A stretch of DNA of 44,547 nt from an uncultured Microbulbifer sp. (GCF_947498635.1 NZ_CANMKV010000036.1:1-44547); one strand, 5' to 3'; shown: positions 9,413-18,001, counted from the first letter of the stretch. A program made the numbers and translations. Notes: a model not told the origin generated them from the sequence alone.

Positions 9413-10215
9413 CAGTGCTGCCACTCCGGTGATCGTTTTTCCAGAAACGCGCGGGCGCCTTCTCGGCCCTCATGGCCCTGAATTGCGCGGGAAAATTCCT
9501 GTGCGGCGCCGTCCAGCAGTTGGCCGAGGGCGGTTTCGTCGCTGACTCGCGCCGCATCCAGCAATATCTGTTTGGTGGCGGCCAGTGCGCCGGGGGCACA
9601 GGCGTTGATGGCGCCCAGGTGTTCCTGAAGCGCGCCTTCGAGGGCCTCGGGTCCGTCGAGCAATTGATGAATTAATCCAATCGCCAAGGCTTGTTGCGCA
9701 TTCACTTTTGCCCCGCTGAGGGCGAGGCGCCGGGCCTGGGAAAGACCAACCCGCGCCACCACAAATGGGGCGATCTGTGCAGGCGGTAAACCCAAACGGG
9801 TTTCCGGCAGGGCAAAGCGACAACTGTGATCGGCGATGGCAATATCAGCACTACAAGCGAGGCCAAAGCCTCCACCCATCACCGCGCCTTCGAGTACGGC
9901 AATGACTACGAGGGGAGTCCGGTTAAATTGCTGCATCAATTCGCCGAAGCGGCGATTGAGATGAAAGAAAGCATCGCGATCACCGTCACCCGCACTTTGT
10001 TGGGCGTTGAGCATATCGGCAATATCGCCGCCGGCGCAGAAGTTGTGTTCCGCACCCCGTAGTACCAGCGCCCGTACCTGCGGATCCTCTTCCGCTTCTG
10101 CAAGTTTTTGCAGAAGCTCATCCACCATTTGCAAACTAATCGCGTTGCGCTGCTGGGGGCGGTTCAGAGTAAGATGGCGGGCGATACCGATGGTTTCAAC
10201 AATAATTGTCTGCAC
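9412..10215 (-). CDS. atuE: Isohexenylglutaconyl-CoA hydratase (enoyl-CoA hydratase family)
   Basis: A 267-residue crotonase-fold protein. The oxyanion-hole segments HNFCAGGDI and GAVMGGGFGLACSADIAIA are intact, and LPETRLGLPPAQIAPFVVARVG is typical of the AtuE/LiuC branch. It would hydrate the carboxylated product of geranyl-CoA carboxylase. It lies 10 nt from atuD upstream and overlaps atuF by 1 nt (TGATG), so it is embedded in the operon. A methylglutaconyl-CoA hydratase role is the alternative; the gene order favours AtuE. Confidence 0.8.
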   Translation of the reverse strand: MQTIIVETIGIARHLTLNRPQQRNAISLQMVDELLQKLAEAEEDPQVRALVLRGAEHNFCAGGDIADMLNAQQSAGDGDRDAFFHLNRRFGELMQQFNRTPLVVIAVLEGAVMGGGFGLACSADIAIADHSCRFALPETRLGLPPAQIAPFVVARVGLSQARRLALSGAKVNAQQALAIGLIHQLLDGPEALEGALQEHLGAINACAPGALAATKQILLDAARVSDETALGQLLDGAAQEFSRAIQGHEGREGARAFLEKRSPEWQH

Positions 10216-10225
10216 GGGACTTACC

Positions 10226-11392
10226 TCACGCTGTGGGTTTACGCTTGCCGGGCAATATGCCCATCAGCTTGCAGATGATGCCGAGCATCACTTCGTCGGC
10301 ACCGCCGCCGATGGCGGTGAGACGGCTGTCGCGATAGGCGCGGTTGATAACGGTTTCCTCGATATAGCCCATACCGCCCCAAAATTGCAGGCATTGGTCT
10401 GGAATAGAGCGGGACAGGCGGCCCGCCTTGAGCTTGGCCATAGAGGCAAGGGTGGTGACATCCTCTCCCGCCACATAGGCTTCCACCGCGCGCCAGGTCA
10501 GTGAACGCAGGCACTCCACCTCTGTTTGCATTTCCGCAAGGGCGAAATGGATAGTTTGATTGTCAATTAATGGCGCTTTAAAGGCGTGGCGTTCGCGCAC
10601 ATAGTCGATCGTCGTGCTCACACAATTTTCTAGCCCCTTTAAATTCAACGCGGCACCAGCAAGGCGCTCTTCCTGGAATTGCAGCATCTGTAACAGGAAG
10701 CCGGCACCTTCATCACCGATACGGAAATGTTTGGGTACCCGCACATTGTCAAAAAAGATAGGGGCGGTTTCTGATGAACGCATGCCCAGTTTGTCGAGCT
10801 TTTCACCGATGCGTACGCCTGTGGTTTTCGCCGGAATAATAATCAGGGATTTATTACTGTGTGCCTTGCCCTCACTGGTGTTGACCAGGGTGCAGAAAAA
10901 GTCGGCACAGGGGGCGTTGGTGATCCACATCTTACTGCCGTTGATCACATAGTCATCGCCGTCACTTTTGGCGGTGGTTTTTATCGAGGCCACATCGGAA
11001 CCGGCACCGGGTTCGGATACGGCAATGGCGCCGACCATTTCTCCGCGTACGGCGGGAATCAGGAACTGCTCTTTGAGATCCTGGCTACCAAAATTTGCCA
11101 GGGCGGGAGTACACATGGAAGTCTGGACTGAAATTGACAGGGGCACGCCACCGCAGTGGGCACCGCCCAGCTCCTCCAGGAAAACCGTTTCATAGCTGAA
11201 GTCGAGGCCGAGGCCACCGTAATCGCTGGACTTACTGATGCCGAGCAGGCCGAGGCCGGCCAATTGCTGGAAGATTTCGCGAATAGGAAAGCGACCGGCT
11301 TTTTCCCATTCTGCCACGTTGGGGTTGATTTCCAGCTGAACGAAATTTTGTACGGTGCGCTGCAGTTCCCGGTGTTGATCGCTGAGTATCAT
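10226..11392 (-). CDS. atuD: Citronellyl-CoA dehydrogenase (acyl-CoA dehydrogenase family)
   Basis: A 388-residue FAD-dependent acyl-CoA dehydrogenase with VSEPGAGSDVASIKT (about 125-139) and a C-terminal AIGGGADEVMLG loop. As in isovaleryl-CoA dehydrogenase, the canonical C-terminal catalytic Glu is absent and E242 in the QEERLAG helix is the likely base. In the atu pathway AtuD introduces the cis-2 double bond that makes geranyl-CoA. It sits between the carboxylase beta gene (83-nt gap) and atuE (10-nt gap). The substrate follows from operon context, not from a diagnostic residue. Confidence 0.8.
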   Translation of the reverse strand: MILSDQHRELQRTVQNFVQLEINPNVAEWEKAGRFPIREIFQQLAGLGLLGISKSSDYGGLGLDFSYETVFLEELGGAHCGGVPLSISVQTSMCTPALANFGSQDLKEQFLIPAVRGEMVGAIAVSEPGAGSDVASIKTTAKSDGDDYVINGSKMWITNAPCADFFCTLVNTSEGKAHSNKSLIIIPAKTTGVRIGEKLDKLGMRSSETAPIFFDNVRVPKHFRIGDEGAGFLLQMLQFQEERLAGAALNLKGLENCVSTTIDYVRERHAFKAPLIDNQTIHFALAEMQTEVECLRSLTWRAVEAYVAGEDVTTLASMAKLKAGRLSRSIPDQCLQFWGGMGYIEETVINRAYRDSRLTAIGGGADEVMLGIICKLMGILPGKRKPTA

Positions 11393-11475
11393 TATTGTTT
11401 TCCCTGCCTTGAAGTGTGAACCCGGTGATTGTGATAATGGGCAACGGCACTCCCTTGTTGCCCGGCGTTTTCGCT

Positions 11476-13083
11476 TTAAAACCTCGCCACGCCGAAGGTG
11501 TTTTTATTCAGTTGGCTGTACTCGGCCTCTTGGCAAACCTCCAGCAGCATGCCCAACAGTTTGCGTGTATCGCGGGGATCGATAATGCCGTCATCCCATA
11601 GGCGGGCGCTGCAAGCGAGCGCATCGGAATTGCCCTGCATAAAGGCACTGGTGTCGTTTTCCAGTTTGTCCAATACCGCCTCATCCACATTGCCGCCACG
11701 CTGCATTTTTTGTTCGGTGACGATACGCATAACTTTGCCGGCCTGTGCTGCGCCCATCACTGCCGTACGGGAGTTGGGCCAGGCAAAAATAAAGCGCGGA
11801 TCGAACCCGCGTCCGCACATGGCGTAGTTGCCGGCACCATAGGAACCGCCTACCACTATGCTGAGCTTGGGCACGCTGGCGTTGGCTACGGCCTGAATCA
11901 TTTTCGCCCCGTGCTTGATAATGCCGTTGTGCTCCACTTCGGTACCCACCATAAATCCGGTGGTGTTGTGTAAAAACAGTAGTGGGGTACCACTCTGTTC
12001 ACACAACTGGATAAATTGCGCGGCCTTATTGGCTCCTTTGGGGGTGATGGGGCCGTTATTGCCGATAATGCCTACGGGAAAGCCTTCGATACGGATATGG
12101 CCACATACTGTCTGCCGGTCAAATTCCGGTTTGAAATCCAGCATGGCGGAACCGTCGGCGATTCGCGCGAGAACCTCGCGAACGTCGTAGGGTTTTTTGC
12201 TGTCGGCCGGAATCAGGCCGAGCAGGTCGTCGATCGGGAGGAGTGGATCTTGGTAATCTCTTTCTAAAGTATTCTGTTTTGGCGAGGGCAGGGCCGCGAC
12301 AATTTCCCGCGCCATACGAATGCCATCGGCATCATTTTCGGCCAAGTAATCGCCACTGCCGGATTCGGTGCAGTGCATTTCTGCCCCGCCGAGACTCTCC
12401 TCATCGGCAATCTCACCGGTGGCGGCTTTCAGCAGCGGCGGTCCGGCCAGGTACATACCGGTTTGTCCACGCACCATGATCACATAATCCGATAGCCCTG
12501 GCTGATAGGCACCGCCGGCAGTGGCGCCACCATGCACAACGGTAATCTGTGGGATACCGGCGGCGGACATACGCGCCTGATTGGCGAAGCCGCGTCCGCC
12601 GGGGGCAAAAGTATCGGTTGCGTACATTAAGTTAGCACCGCCACTTTGTGCCAGGCTGACCACCGGCAGGTGGTTCTCCATAGCGATGCGCTGCATGCGC
12701 AGAGCTTTATCCATTCCGGCAGGGGAGATGGTGCCGCCTTTCACTGCGTAATTATCCACTCGGACCATACAGCGGCGCCCTCTGATCTGGCCGATGCCAC
12801 AAATAGCACCGCCGCCAGCGCCGCTACCATCCTGATCGTCGTAGAGTTTGTAGCCGGCGAGTGAGCACAGTTCGATAAAAGGGGCGCCGGGATCAAGCAG
12901 CAGGTTGAGGCGCTCTCGCGGCAGTAGCCAGCCGCGATCGCGGTAGCGGGCAGCCTTGTTTTTTTCCGCCTGTACCGGTTTTTGCTCAGCCTCGCGAAAT
13001 TCGCTGATCTGCTTCAGCATTGCGACTCTGTTGTCATTAAATTCTGCCGAGCGGTTATCCAGCTGGGAATCAATCGGCTGCAT
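11476..13083 (-). CDS. atuC: Geranyl-CoA carboxylase beta subunit (carboxyltransferase)
   Basis: A 535-residue acyl-CoA carboxyltransferase of the crotonase superfamily, with two oxyanion regions (SGGANLMYATD; GGSYGAGNYAMCGRGFDPRF) and biotin-site glycines (HGGATAGGAYQPG). Transfers CO2 from biotin on AtuF to a branched enoyl-CoA. At 163-170 it reads GRGFANQA where methylcrotonyl-CoA carboxylases usually have GRIFFNQA. Smaller side chains at this acyl-pocket segment agree with the longer geranyl group and support AtuC over LiuB (family knowledge from memory; worth structural checking). It overlaps atuB by one base (TAATG), giving translational coupling. Length is normal. Confidence 0.84.
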   Translation of the reverse strand: MQPIDSQLDNRSAEFNDNRVAMLKQISEFREAEQKPVQAEKNKAARYRDRGWLLPRERLNLLLDPGAPFIELCSLAGYKLYDDQDGSGAGGGAICGIGQIRGRRCMVRVDNYAVKGGTISPAGMDKALRMQRIAMENHLPVVSLAQSGGANLMYATDTFAPGGRGFANQARMSAAGIPQITVVHGGATAGGAYQPGLSDYVIMVRGQTGMYLAGPPLLKAATGEIADEESLGGAEMHCTESGSGDYLAENDADGIRMAREIVAALPSPKQNTLERDYQDPLLPIDDLLGLIPADSKKPYDVREVLARIADGSAMLDFKPEFDRQTVCGHIRIEGFPVGIIGNNGPITPKGANKAAQFIQLCEQSGTPLLFLHNTTGFMVGTEVEHNGIIKHGAKMIQAVANASVPKLSIVVGGSYGAGNYAMCGRGFDPRFIFAWPNSRTAVMGAAQAGKVMRIVTEQKMQRGGNVDEAVLDKLENDTSAFMQGNSDALACSARLWDDGIIDPRDTRKLLGMLLEVCQEAEYSQLNKNTFGVARF

Positions 13084-13982
13084 TAGAGCTTGCCCTCCGC
13101 TTCCAGCTCTTTCACCACCTGTGGCCGGTGTTTGCGATGGAAGCCGTTGAACCGGTTTGAGTTATTGGCGGCCTGTGGTTGCCACAGGGGGGAGTGGTGT
13201 TTGAGGCTGGAGCCTCCGTCAATGCGCAGGGTTTGCCCGGTGATATAGCTGGCGGCATCGCTCAGTAGAAAGCATACGGCGCCGCTCACTTCAGCCTCTT
13301 CGCCCAGTCGGTAGAGGGGAATACTGTCGCGGAAGCCCGGTAGCAGCTCGCGTAGGAATTCCGGATCGTAGGTGTCGAAGCCGCTGGAGAGGATGTAGCC
13401 GGGCGCCACAGCGTTGACTCTAACTCCAGAGGCGGCCCACTCCAGTGCGGCGGTTTCGGTAATATTTTCCATGCCCGCACGGGCGGCACCGGAGTGTCCC
13501 ATCATGGGCATGCCACCGGAATTATCTGCAGTGATATTTACGATGCTACCGCCATGCTTTTTCATCGATTGCAAAAAAACTTCGCGTGACATTAGAAAAC
13601 CGCCGAGCAGATTGCTGCGCACGACCGCATCGAAGCCTTTTGTATTGATCTGTTCAAGGGGGGAGGGAAACTGTCCACCGGCATTGTTCACCAGTCCGTG
13701 AATCGTCCCCTGTGCCAGAACGATCTGGCCGATAGTTTCCTTTACGCCTTCCTCATCGCGAATATCCAGGCTGAATACGCTGCACTCGCCACCATCGCTG
13801 TTGATCTCACCGGCAACGCGTTCCAGTTTGTCGAGTTTGCGTCCGATCAGCACCACATGGGCGCCAAGACTGGCGAGTTCATGGGCAATACAGCGGCCGA
13901 TACCACTGCCGCCACCCGTGACGATATGGGTTTGTTCGCTAAAGCTGCCGGGGCGCAGCTGGCTTTGATAGCGCATGGGCAT
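13083..13982 (-). CDS. atuB: AtuB-like short-chain dehydrogenase/reductase, first gene of the operon
   Basis: A 299-residue Rossmann-fold SDR with TGGGSGIG (22-29) and NNAGG (99-103). The canonical YxxxK is missing: the equivalent segment is SGAAR (164-168, in GHSGAARAGMENI), as in the peroxisomal trans-2-enoyl-CoA reductase/2,4-dienoyl-CoA reductase branch, and the C-terminus (VVKELEAEGKL) also resembles that branch. AtuB is usually described as a citronellol/citronellal dehydrogenase; the residues here fit an enoyl-CoA-type reductase at least as well. It heads the operon, divergent from atuR with a 198-nt intergenic control region, and its stop overlaps the atuC start by one base. No atuA-like gene (DUF1446) is present nearby. 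Confidence 0.78.
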   Translation of the reverse strand: MPMRYQSQLRPGSFSEQTHIVTGGGSGIGRCIAHELASLGAHVVLIGRKLDKLERVAGEINSDGGECSVFSLDIRDEEGVKETIGQIVLAQGTIHGLVNNAGGQFPSPLEQINTKGFDAVVRSNLLGGFLMSREVFLQSMKKHGGSIVNITADNSGGMPMMGHSGAARAGMENITETAALEWAASGVRVNAVAPGYILSSGFDTYDPEFLRELLPGFRDSIPLYRLGEEAEVSGAVCFLLSDAASYITGQTLRIDGGSSLKHHSPLWQPQAANNSNRFNGFHRKHRPQVVKELEAEGKL

Positions 13983-14030
13983 TTCCTCTTCTAGAGCCTT
14001 TGAGGGCTTTCTCAGTTTTTATTGTTTTAA

Positions 14031-14093
14031 CGAGCGCTTGCGCCCGTGATTGGTAATGCGCAGAATAGCTTAACGCTACCAAGCAAGCGCTTG
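14031..14093. promoter_or_regulatory. Paired operator-like palindromes between atuB and atuR
   Basis: A perfect 10-bp palindrome CAAGCGCTTG lies at 14084-14093, within a larger dyad ACCAAGC (14078-14084)/GCTTGGT (14089-14095). A near copy, CGAGCGCTTG (9 of 10 identical), is at 14031-14040. Their centres are 53 bp apart, close to five helical turns. They sit in the 198-nt divergent region, where a TetR repressor such as AtuR would control both directions. Binding is inferred, not shown. Confidence 0.55.
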
Positions 14094-14180
14094 GTATTCA
14101 ATAGTTGGCGCTTATTTGATTATGTAATTGATGAGCCGCTGTTTTGACCGCTATCAAAATACAAAGTAATGGGAGTCACC

Positions 14181-14825
14181 GTGCAAGAGGCTGCACAAGT
14201 ACTGGAGGAGGCGCAGAGTGATCTGTCGCCGCAACAACTCATTGGGGCCCTGGTAAAAAAGGGTGAGCTAACAGACCCGGGATCTCCACGTGGACGTTTA
14301 CTCAACGCTGCTGCGCGCCTGTTTGAGCAAAAGGGATTTTCCCGTACCACAGTACGAGATCTTGCCGCCGAGGTGGGTATTCTCTCCGGTAGTATTTTTC
14401 ACCACTTCTCCAGTAAGGAGCAGATCCTCTGTGAGGTGATGAAGGAGGTCACTATTTTTGCCAGTGCGCGCATGCGCAGTGCGATGGAAAGTGCTGGTTC
14501 GCCACAGGAGAGATTGCGGGCTTGTATCCAGTCCGAGCTTGAAGCCATTCACGAGCAGGCGGTACCGGGGTTTTCCATCCTGGTGATGGAGTGGCGTAGT
14601 TTGTCAGAGGCAAGCCAAAAAGAAGTGCTGTTGCAGCGCGATGAATACGAGCAAATATGGCTGGATGCGATCAATACGGCCCAGTGTCCTGGCGGCGATG
14701 CCGCCGTGGTGCGTCGCCTTTTGGTTGGGGCTTTGAGCCATACCTACAGCTGGTTCAAACCGAGGGAGAAAGGTTTGACTATTCCAGAGCTGTCAGATCG
14801 TGTCTTTCAGATATTTGCGCCGTGA
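14181..14825 (+). CDS. atuR: TetR-family transcriptional regulator of the atu operon
   Basis: A TetR repressor of about 214 residues. After a roughly 30-residue N-terminal extension comes the helix-turn-helix domain: RLLNAAARLFEQKGFSRTTVRDLAAEVGILSGSIFHHFSSKEQIL, here read as segments RLLNAAARLFEQKGF and TTVRDLAAEVGI, ending in the usual HHF-SKE. The C-terminal ligand domain is variable, as expected for acyl-CoA sensors. I prefer GTG 14181, preceded by GGGAG at 5 nt, over ATG 14169, which has no visible ribosome binding site. It is divergent from the atuBCDEF operon and likely represses it until a terpene-derived acyl-CoA is bound. Confidence 0.82.
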   Translation: MQEAAQVLEEAQSDLSPQQLIGALVKKGELTDPGSPRGRLLNAAARLFEQKGFSRTTVRDLAAEVGILSGSIFHHFSSKEQILCEVMKEVTIFASARMRSAMESAGSPQERLRACIQSELEAIHEQAVPGFSILVMEWRSLSEASQKEVLLQRDEYEQIWLDAINTAQCPGGDAAVVRRLLVGALSHTYSWFKPREKGLTIPELSDRVFQIFAP

Positions 14826-14832
14826 TACTGCC

Positions 14833-14864
14833 GGCAAAGTGTCATTAAAACTGTGCACTTTGCC
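14833..14864 (+). terminator. Hairpin downstream of atuR
   Basis: A 9-bp perfect stem, GGCAAAGTG (14833-14841) with CACTTTGCC (14856-14864), and a 14-nt loop. It begins 7 nt after the atuR stop. It is followed by ACCTTTCC, a weak T run, so it may be a modest terminator or a processing hairpin. Confidence 0.4.
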
Positions 14865-14888
14865 ACCTTTCCTGCCAAATTATCCGCC

Positions 14889-14915
14889 GGCACCAGTTTC
14901 CTGAGAACTGGTGCC
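14889..14915 (+). terminator. Second hairpin downstream of atuR
   Basis: A 10-bp perfect stem, GGCACCAGTT (14889-14898) with AACTGGTGCC (14906-14915), closing a 7-nt loop. No T run follows, so it may act together with the first hairpin, or be an RNA leader element or DNA dyad upstream of the next gene. Confidence 0.35.
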
Positions 14916-14964
14916 CACCTGACGTTCTCTGAATCTTTTACCCTGCGCGCAAGATGTGTTAATT

Positions 14965-14981
14965 GTGACAATAAGTGTCAC
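14965..14981. promoter_or_regulatory. Operator-like inverted repeat before the 15001 gene
   Basis: GTGACA (14965-14970), a 5-nt spacer, then TGTCAC (14976-14981); a third GTGACA follows at 14985-14990. It sits immediately upstream of the ribosome binding site AGGAGAGGGAG and start codon at 15001, a position where a bound protein would block transcription or initiation. No known regulator is recognised. Confidence 0.35.
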
Positions 14982-15000
14982 TTGGTGACAGGAGAGGGAG

Positions 15001-17496
15001 ATGGCGGGCCAGGATTTCTATCAGGTGGTTTCCACGGGAAGGATGCTTCACGCCAAAAAACCGGAGTCGGTCACACGCGCTGTGGCCGAGTTGTTCTCAA
15101 TTCCTGAAGCCCAGGCCCGCAGGCTGTTGTTAAAGGGCTGGGTGATTAAGGACAGGCTGAGTTCGGCACAGGCTGTGGAGTACCGGACCGGTCTGCATAA
15201 AATTGGTCTGCGTGTCGAGGTTTGCCCCGCGGGAAAATTCGATAACCAACGATTGATTGCGAAGATCAAGGTGGCCCAGCGCCGCAAGGCCAAGGCGATT
15301 CAAAAAGAGAGATCAAAAAATACGGCCGCTGTAGACGGGGCGACAGAGTCATTGTCGCCGGCGATGAAAAACATAGATTCCAGGCGATCTAAGGCTTCCA
15401 TCAGGCCCAAAACAAGCACAAAAACTGAGCCTCTCTTTAGTGATATAAAAACACCTGTGACTTCCATGGGGTGGCGAGCGCTACTGGGGTTGCTGCCTGC
15501 TCTGGTCATACCCGCCGTTTTTATCTGTGCAGTGACACTGTGTTTGTACGGTGCCGGCTTGGCTCTCTGGCAAATCCCCGCGGCCGTTTGGCAGGGTGAG
15601 CTAAGTGGTGGAATTGTGTTTGCCGGTCTGGGTGGGGCAACCTTCTGTATTTTTCTACTTCTGTTGCTGGCCTTTCCTTACTTTTACTTTCCAAGGGATG
15701 CTCGCGCGCGATCCGCTGAAATATCCCTGGAGCACCCTGAAAGCAAGGATGTGTTCGCACTATTTGAGCAGCTATCCAGCGCCACAGGGCTACCGAAAAT
15801 TCACACGATTATCATTCGCCCCGATGCCAGAGTTTTCAGTATGCCCAGATTTTCTGAGGTGATGCGCCAGGAATTACCGCTGCACCTGGGGTTGGCCAGT
15901 GTGGCCTCACTGGATGGGCGTGGAACTCTAGCGCTGGTGGCGCGGGGGCTCGGTATCTATCAGGGCAAATTAAACGGATTGTTGGCCTGGCTGGTATTAG
16001 ATGGTGTGCGCCGATTGGAGCAGATGCAGTGGGCATTGGAGAACGAACGGAGTGTGCTGAGTAGTACCGGTGAGCCGGGTCTGCTAAAGCCCTTGCATCA
16101 AATACTGGTTACCTGTGGGCATTTTTTACTGCCGCTAATTGAGCGGTTGGAGAATCTGCATCGGGCGGTAACCCGTGGTAGCGCGCAGTACCTGGAATCC
16201 CGCGCTGACCTTTGGGCTGCCGACTTGATTGGCAGTGCGGCTTTCGCCGAGTTTGCAGAAAACTGGCATCGCTTGGTACATGCAGACCTGGTTGTTGCCG
16301 AGACGAGCCGTGAGGCGGCAGCCGTCGGGCAGTGCTTTGAAAATATTCCTGCCGCTGTGGCTTGGACCGGGGAAAACCTGGATGAAGAAACCCGCAAGGC
16401 CATAGAGTTGGCGATGGGGCCGGCCAGCGACCCCTGGGATATTTCCGAGGCGGCAGACCTGCAACGTATAGAGGCTGTGCAACAGCGCAGTTTGAGTGCG
16501 CGTATGCAACGAGAAATATGTCTGCGTACGCTTTTTGCCGATTTTCCCAGGTTGGCTCGCGATATCAGTGTGATTAGCTGTGCACCCGACTGCCAGGTGG
16601 TGGAGAATCGCCGCTTACTTTGTGCCAGCCGTGAGGCGGAAGAGGCGCAGCAGGTGTTGGCGGTGTATTTTAATCGTCTGCCGCCGCTTACCTTACTCCC
16701 TCTGCGTCGTCCAGCCTCACCGGAAATGCAGGCGATGGGGTTACAGGCCAGTATCGACTGGCTGCGCGGAAAGTTAATAGAGCTGCGAGAGTTGCGAGAG
16801 CAGCGCGAAAGCCGCCGCACGCAGATGGTGACGGTGCAACTGGGCGCGGCGTTGATTCGGGCCAAGGTGCGCATCCAGCCACAAGACTACTTATTGACCA
16901 GTGTGAACCTTGCCACAGCGCAGGAAGTGGCGGCGGTGAAGAGATCGGAGTTCGAAGAAGTAGAGCAGCAGTTACAGCACATCTATGCAGTTTTTTACCA
17001 GCGCCTGTGTCTTGCAGTAGTGGCAATGCCAGCCCGCGAGCGACAACAAGCGCGGACTCTTCTGAGCCATCTGGCCGCTTATGATGTACTCGCCTCCCAC
17101 CTGGAGCGCCTTGCGGGCTACAGTGTCAGCCTCACGTTGTTTGCCCACCGTTTGTCCCAGGACTTGGCTGAACGTGAATTGGTACAGAAATACCTGGCGC
17201 TGTCTGCGCGGGAACTGGATGCGACCTTTGCCACGGTGGAGTCTTCTGAGTTATTAAAAGCTCAGGGGTTGGATAGCGCTCTTTGTATCAAAGCAAAGCG
17301 CGAGCCATTACAGCAACTGCCCCAGCGTCACCAGGAAGCACTGGCTGTGGTAGGTACTGCGGATGCGCGCTGCAAATACGCCAGTGCGGTAATCATGGAG
17401 CACTATCAGATCCAGCTGGCTGCACTGCTGCAGTGCTGTTTGCGCCGGGAGGAGCAATTGGAGCTGAGTCCGTTGCGCCTCTTGCAGGCGGTCTAG
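15001..17496 (+). CDS. Membrane protein resembling an M48 peptidase that has lost its HExxH site
   Basis: An 831-residue protein. Residues 5-76 form a small N-terminal domain (YQVVSTGRML...LLLKGWVIKDRLSSAQAVEYRTGLHKIGL) seen at the front of several gammaproteobacterial membrane proteins; 80-155 is a charged linker; two transmembrane segments lie at about 160-192 and 203-230. The next section matches the M48 (HtpX/Ste24) layout: VASLDGRGTLALVARGLGIYQG (301-322) occupies the place of the usual 'EL-AVLAHELGH' helix, and YLESRADLWAADLIG (397-411) the place of the third-ligand helix. HELGH is replaced by RGLGI, whereas the E-S-R-A-D region persists. It is therefore probably a non-catalytic M48 relative, perhaps a scaffold or sensor. 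The rest (to 831) is helical and unrecognised. A strong ribosome binding site (GGAGAGGGAG) fixes the start. Its end overlaps the convergent yciH by 4 nt. Confidence 0.65.
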   Translation: MAGQDFYQVVSTGRMLHAKKPESVTRAVAELFSIPEAQARRLLLKGWVIKDRLSSAQAVEYRTGLHKIGLRVEVCPAGKFDNQRLIAKIKVAQRRKAKAIQKERSKNTAAVDGATESLSPAMKNIDSRRSKASIRPKTSTKTEPLFSDIKTPVTSMGWRALLGLLPALVIPAVFICAVTLCLYGAGLALWQIPAAVWQGELSGGIVFAGLGGATFCIFLLLLLAFPYFYFPRDARARSAEISLEHPESKDVFALFEQLSSATGLPKIHTIIIRPDARVFSMPRFSEVMRQELPLHLGLASVASLDGRGTLALVARGLGIYQGKLNGLLAWLVLDGVRRLEQMQWALENERSVLSSTGEPGLLKPLHQILVTCGHFLLPLIERLENLHRAVTRGSAQYLESRADLWAADLIGSAAFAEFAENWHRLVHADLVVAETSREAAAVGQCFENIPAAVAWTGENLDEETRKAIELAMGPASDPWDISEAADLQRIEAVQQRSLSARMQREICLRTLFADFPRLARDISVISCAPDCQVVENRRLLCASREAEEAQQVLAVYFNRLPPLTLLPLRRPASPEMQAMGLQASIDWLRGKLIELRELREQRESRRTQMVTVQLGAALIRAKVRIQPQDYLLTSVNLATAQEVAAVKRSEFEEVEQQLQHIYAVFYQRLCLAVVAMPARERQQARTLLSHLAAYDVLASHLERLAGYSVSLTLFAHRLSQDLAERELVQKYLALSARELDATFATVESSELLKAQGLDSALCIKAKREPLQQLPQRHQEALAVVGTADARCKYASAVIMEHYQIQLAALLQCCLRREEQLELSPLRLLQAV

Positions 17497-17816
17497 CCGC
17501 CAGCGAGTTTTACTTTGTAGTTTTTGGACTCCAGTAGGCCTTGGATTTCAACGCGTTTGTCGCCCTGGATTTCGATCACCCCGTCTTTTAGGGTGCCGCC
17601 ACAGCCACAGCGCTTTTTCAGTTCGGCCAACAGCAGCTTCAGTTCACTGTCGCTGCCGGCTAGGCCGCGCACACAGGTGACCCCCTTGCCTTTGCGCCCC
17701 TTGGTTTCGCGCTGAATACGCACAATCCCATCTCCCTGGTGACGCTTTGGCTCTGCTGCCTCCTCTTTGATGCGGCCGCGGTCGGTGGAGTAAACGAGAC
17801 GATTTTCCTTGGCCAT
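17493..17816 (-). CDS. yciH: SUI1/YciH family translation initiation factor-like protein
   Basis: A 107-residue protein typical of bacterial YciH (eIF1/SUI1 fold). The charged N-terminal tail is followed by the core with RETKGRKGKGVTCVRGL, LKKRCGCGGTLKDGVIEIQGD and a C-terminal LLESKNYKVKLAGG. The protein is thought to bind the small ribosomal subunit and influence initiation fidelity; its role in bacteria is not settled. It is convergent with, and overlaps by 4 nt, the 831-residue membrane protein gene, and divergent from the potassium channel. Confidence 0.9.
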   Translation of the reverse strand: MAKENRLVYSTDRGRIKEEAAEPKRHQGDGIVRIQRETKGRKGKGVTCVRGLAGSDSELKLLLAELKKRCGCGGTLKDGVIEIQGDKRVEIQGLLESKNYKVKLAGG

Positions 17817-18001
17817 AAACTAGGGCTTCCCGGTAAATTGATGTACAGAGTGTTTGGGCGCGATTGTGCCCGAGACAAGGGGGAAGTCAAAGTGTCGGCG
17901 AAGCTGTAATCCCGGTGAAAAAGGAATTGGGGGCGACCCGCCAGCCGGCAGGAGGTAAAATTTCCCCCAAAGCAATAGCATTTGGTCCTAGAGGTGAATC
18001 C

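Noticed and set aside
6213..13982. Operon as a leucine/isovalerate (liu) cluster
   Set aside because: There is no HMG-CoA lyase and no MerR regulator; an AtuB-type SDR and a TetR regulator are present, and the carboxylase beta subunit has GRGFANQA rather than GRIFFNQA. Kept as the main alternative.
16098..16874. A 258-codon minus-strand frame opposite the M48-like gene
   Set aside because: Composition (Ser, Arg, Cys, Ala) is typical of an antisense shadow of a GC-rich gene; the plus-strand frame has a clear ribosome binding site and membrane segments.
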